Below are positions 4,829 to 5,302 of a stretch of 5,302 bases of DNA, piece after piece. The notes beneath the pieces are model-generated. The model was not told the origin of the DNA. It did no database searches and was given only the letters and a program-made list of their open reading frames with translations. Origin of the DNA: Opitutaceae bacterium (GTDB taxonomy: Bacteria > Verrucomicrobiota > Verrucomicrobiia > Opitutales > Opitutaceae). A program made the translations under genes and the position numbers. The DNA lies in assembly GCA_005787865.1 (NCBI GenBank), contig SXZN01000029.1, positions 1 through 5,302 of the forward strand, given 5' to 3'. The number at the start of each line of letters is the position of its first letter. Within the stretch, counting starts at the first letter, position 1.

Positions 4829-5302
4829 TGCCCGAGCGGCCGTCCGTTCCGCGCGTAGTGCGTCCGCGCCTGGCTCAGTAAATCAGCCCAGGCTGATGGT
4901 TGCCCACACGCGAGCCGCGCCGCGGCCCGGGCACTAAGGGCACCGACAATATTACCCGTGCCGGAATAAGCCCCCACCGCCCAAACCTGATCGCGGACTT
5001 CCGCCAACACAGGAAGTCCATCGGTTGTATAAGCGACCGAAGCGGCCCACCGATGCGTCACCGCGGCCCGAACCTTTAAATGCTCCCGCAAAAATTCCTC
5101 CAGCCGACCTTGAATCAAGGCCGTGGGCTCCGTCGCGAAGGTCCATTCAACCGCCTCCGCGTGATCACGAAAACCGCCTAAGGCCAGGCAACCATCCGGC
5201 AACTGCTGCCAATAATCATAACCTTGCCGGCGATAAACCGGCCGCGGGAAATTAACCTCCGGGGCGGGGGCGGTCGCGAGCATTTGCAAACGCGCGGTCC
5301 GC
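4825..5302 (-). CDS. FAD-dependent oxidoreductase, DAO family (C-terminal part; 5' end outside window)
   Basis: The frame is open from the window edge, so the true start and the N-terminal GxGxxG dinucleotide-binding fold lie outside; a TTG at 5289 is inside the protein, not its start. The 158 visible residues match the C-terminal part of glycine/D-amino-acid oxidase-like flavoenzymes. Numbering from the codon at 5289: QMLATAP (2-8), where relatives have 'G-Q-(M/V)-L-A-T-x-P'; GYDYWQQLPDG and LGGFRD (23-42), the substrate-side sheet; THRWAASVAYTTDGLPVLAEV (78-98) and AVGAYSGTGNIVGALSARAAA (104-124), the second FAD-contacting segment. These enzymes oxidise amines or amino acids to imines, giving NH3 after hydrolysis; the substrate cannot be told here, though gamma-glutamylputrescine oxidase-like proteins share this pattern. 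The TGA stop at 4827-4825 lies within the candidate -35 box of the downstream operon. It could be cotranscribed up to the 4674-4645 terminator. Confidence 0.87.
   Translation of the reverse strand, partial: RTARLQMLATAPAPEVNFPRPVYRRQGYDYWQQLPDGCLALGGFRDHAEAVEWTFATEPTALIQGRLEEFLREHLKVRAAVTHRWAASVAYTTDGLPVLAEVRDQVWAVGAYSGTGNIVGALSARAAARLACGQPSAWADLLSQARTHYARNGRPLGH

Noticed and set aside
4825..5289. Treating TTG 5289 as the start of a complete 154-residue protein
   Set aside because: The frame stays open to the window edge, and the sequence there is the middle of a DAO-family fold lacking its N-terminal FAD-binding domain.

Overview
ORGANISM. The window is about 55-60% GC by eye, and every gene I can support is on the minus strand. 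The protein types (a DUF3570/ApbE pair, a Thermotoga/Bacillus-type DAHP synthase followed by a fused chorismate mutase-prephenate dehydratase) and the general lack of Shine-Dalgarno sequences suggest a Gram-negative bacterium, possibly of the Verrucomicrobia/Opitutaceae kind. The taxonomic guess is inference from protein flavour only; there is no rRNA or other marker here.

LAYOUT, in the direction of transcription (high to low coordinates). (1) 5302-4825: C-terminal part of an FAD-dependent DAO-family oxidoreductase, cut by the window edge. (2) 4828-4634: a compact regulatory region. It has a consensus -35 box, a 29-codon reading frame rich in Phe and Tyr (4790-4701), and a strong intrinsic terminator (4674-4645) ending 11 bases before the next start codon. 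I read this as a transcription attenuator with a leader peptide. (3) 4633-3578: aroF-type DAHP synthase, overlapping by 4 bases (ATGA) with (4) 3581-2505: pheA, chorismate mutase-prephenate dehydratase with an ACT domain. (5) 2504-2148: 357 bases without a gene but with several inverted repeats, including a strong bulged hairpin at 2379-2410. (6) 2147-960: a secreted, probably outer-membrane DUF3570 protein. (7) 947-1: an ApbE-type FAD:protein FMN transferase, cut by the window start.

HOW THE GENES WORK TOGETHER. AroF makes the first intermediate of the shikimate pathway and PheA performs the two steps from chorismate to phenylpyruvate, so the pair brackets phenylalanine synthesis. The leader upstream has five Phe and two Tyr codons within 13 codons, and its RNA can form competing pairings consistent with termination when Phe-tRNA (and perhaps Tyr-tRNA) is charged and read-through when it is not. 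The second pair, DUF3570 plus ApbE, looks like an extracytoplasmic redox or flavinylation module. The DUF3570 protein carries an AGATPT stretch resembling the Thr acceptor site that ApbE enzymes flavinylate, so the neighbour may be the substrate.

The main discovery candidate is the aromatic-amino-acid attenuator. The flavinylation-like motif and the unusual ApbE (no visible export signal; Asp-to-Gly at an expected metal ligand) come second.
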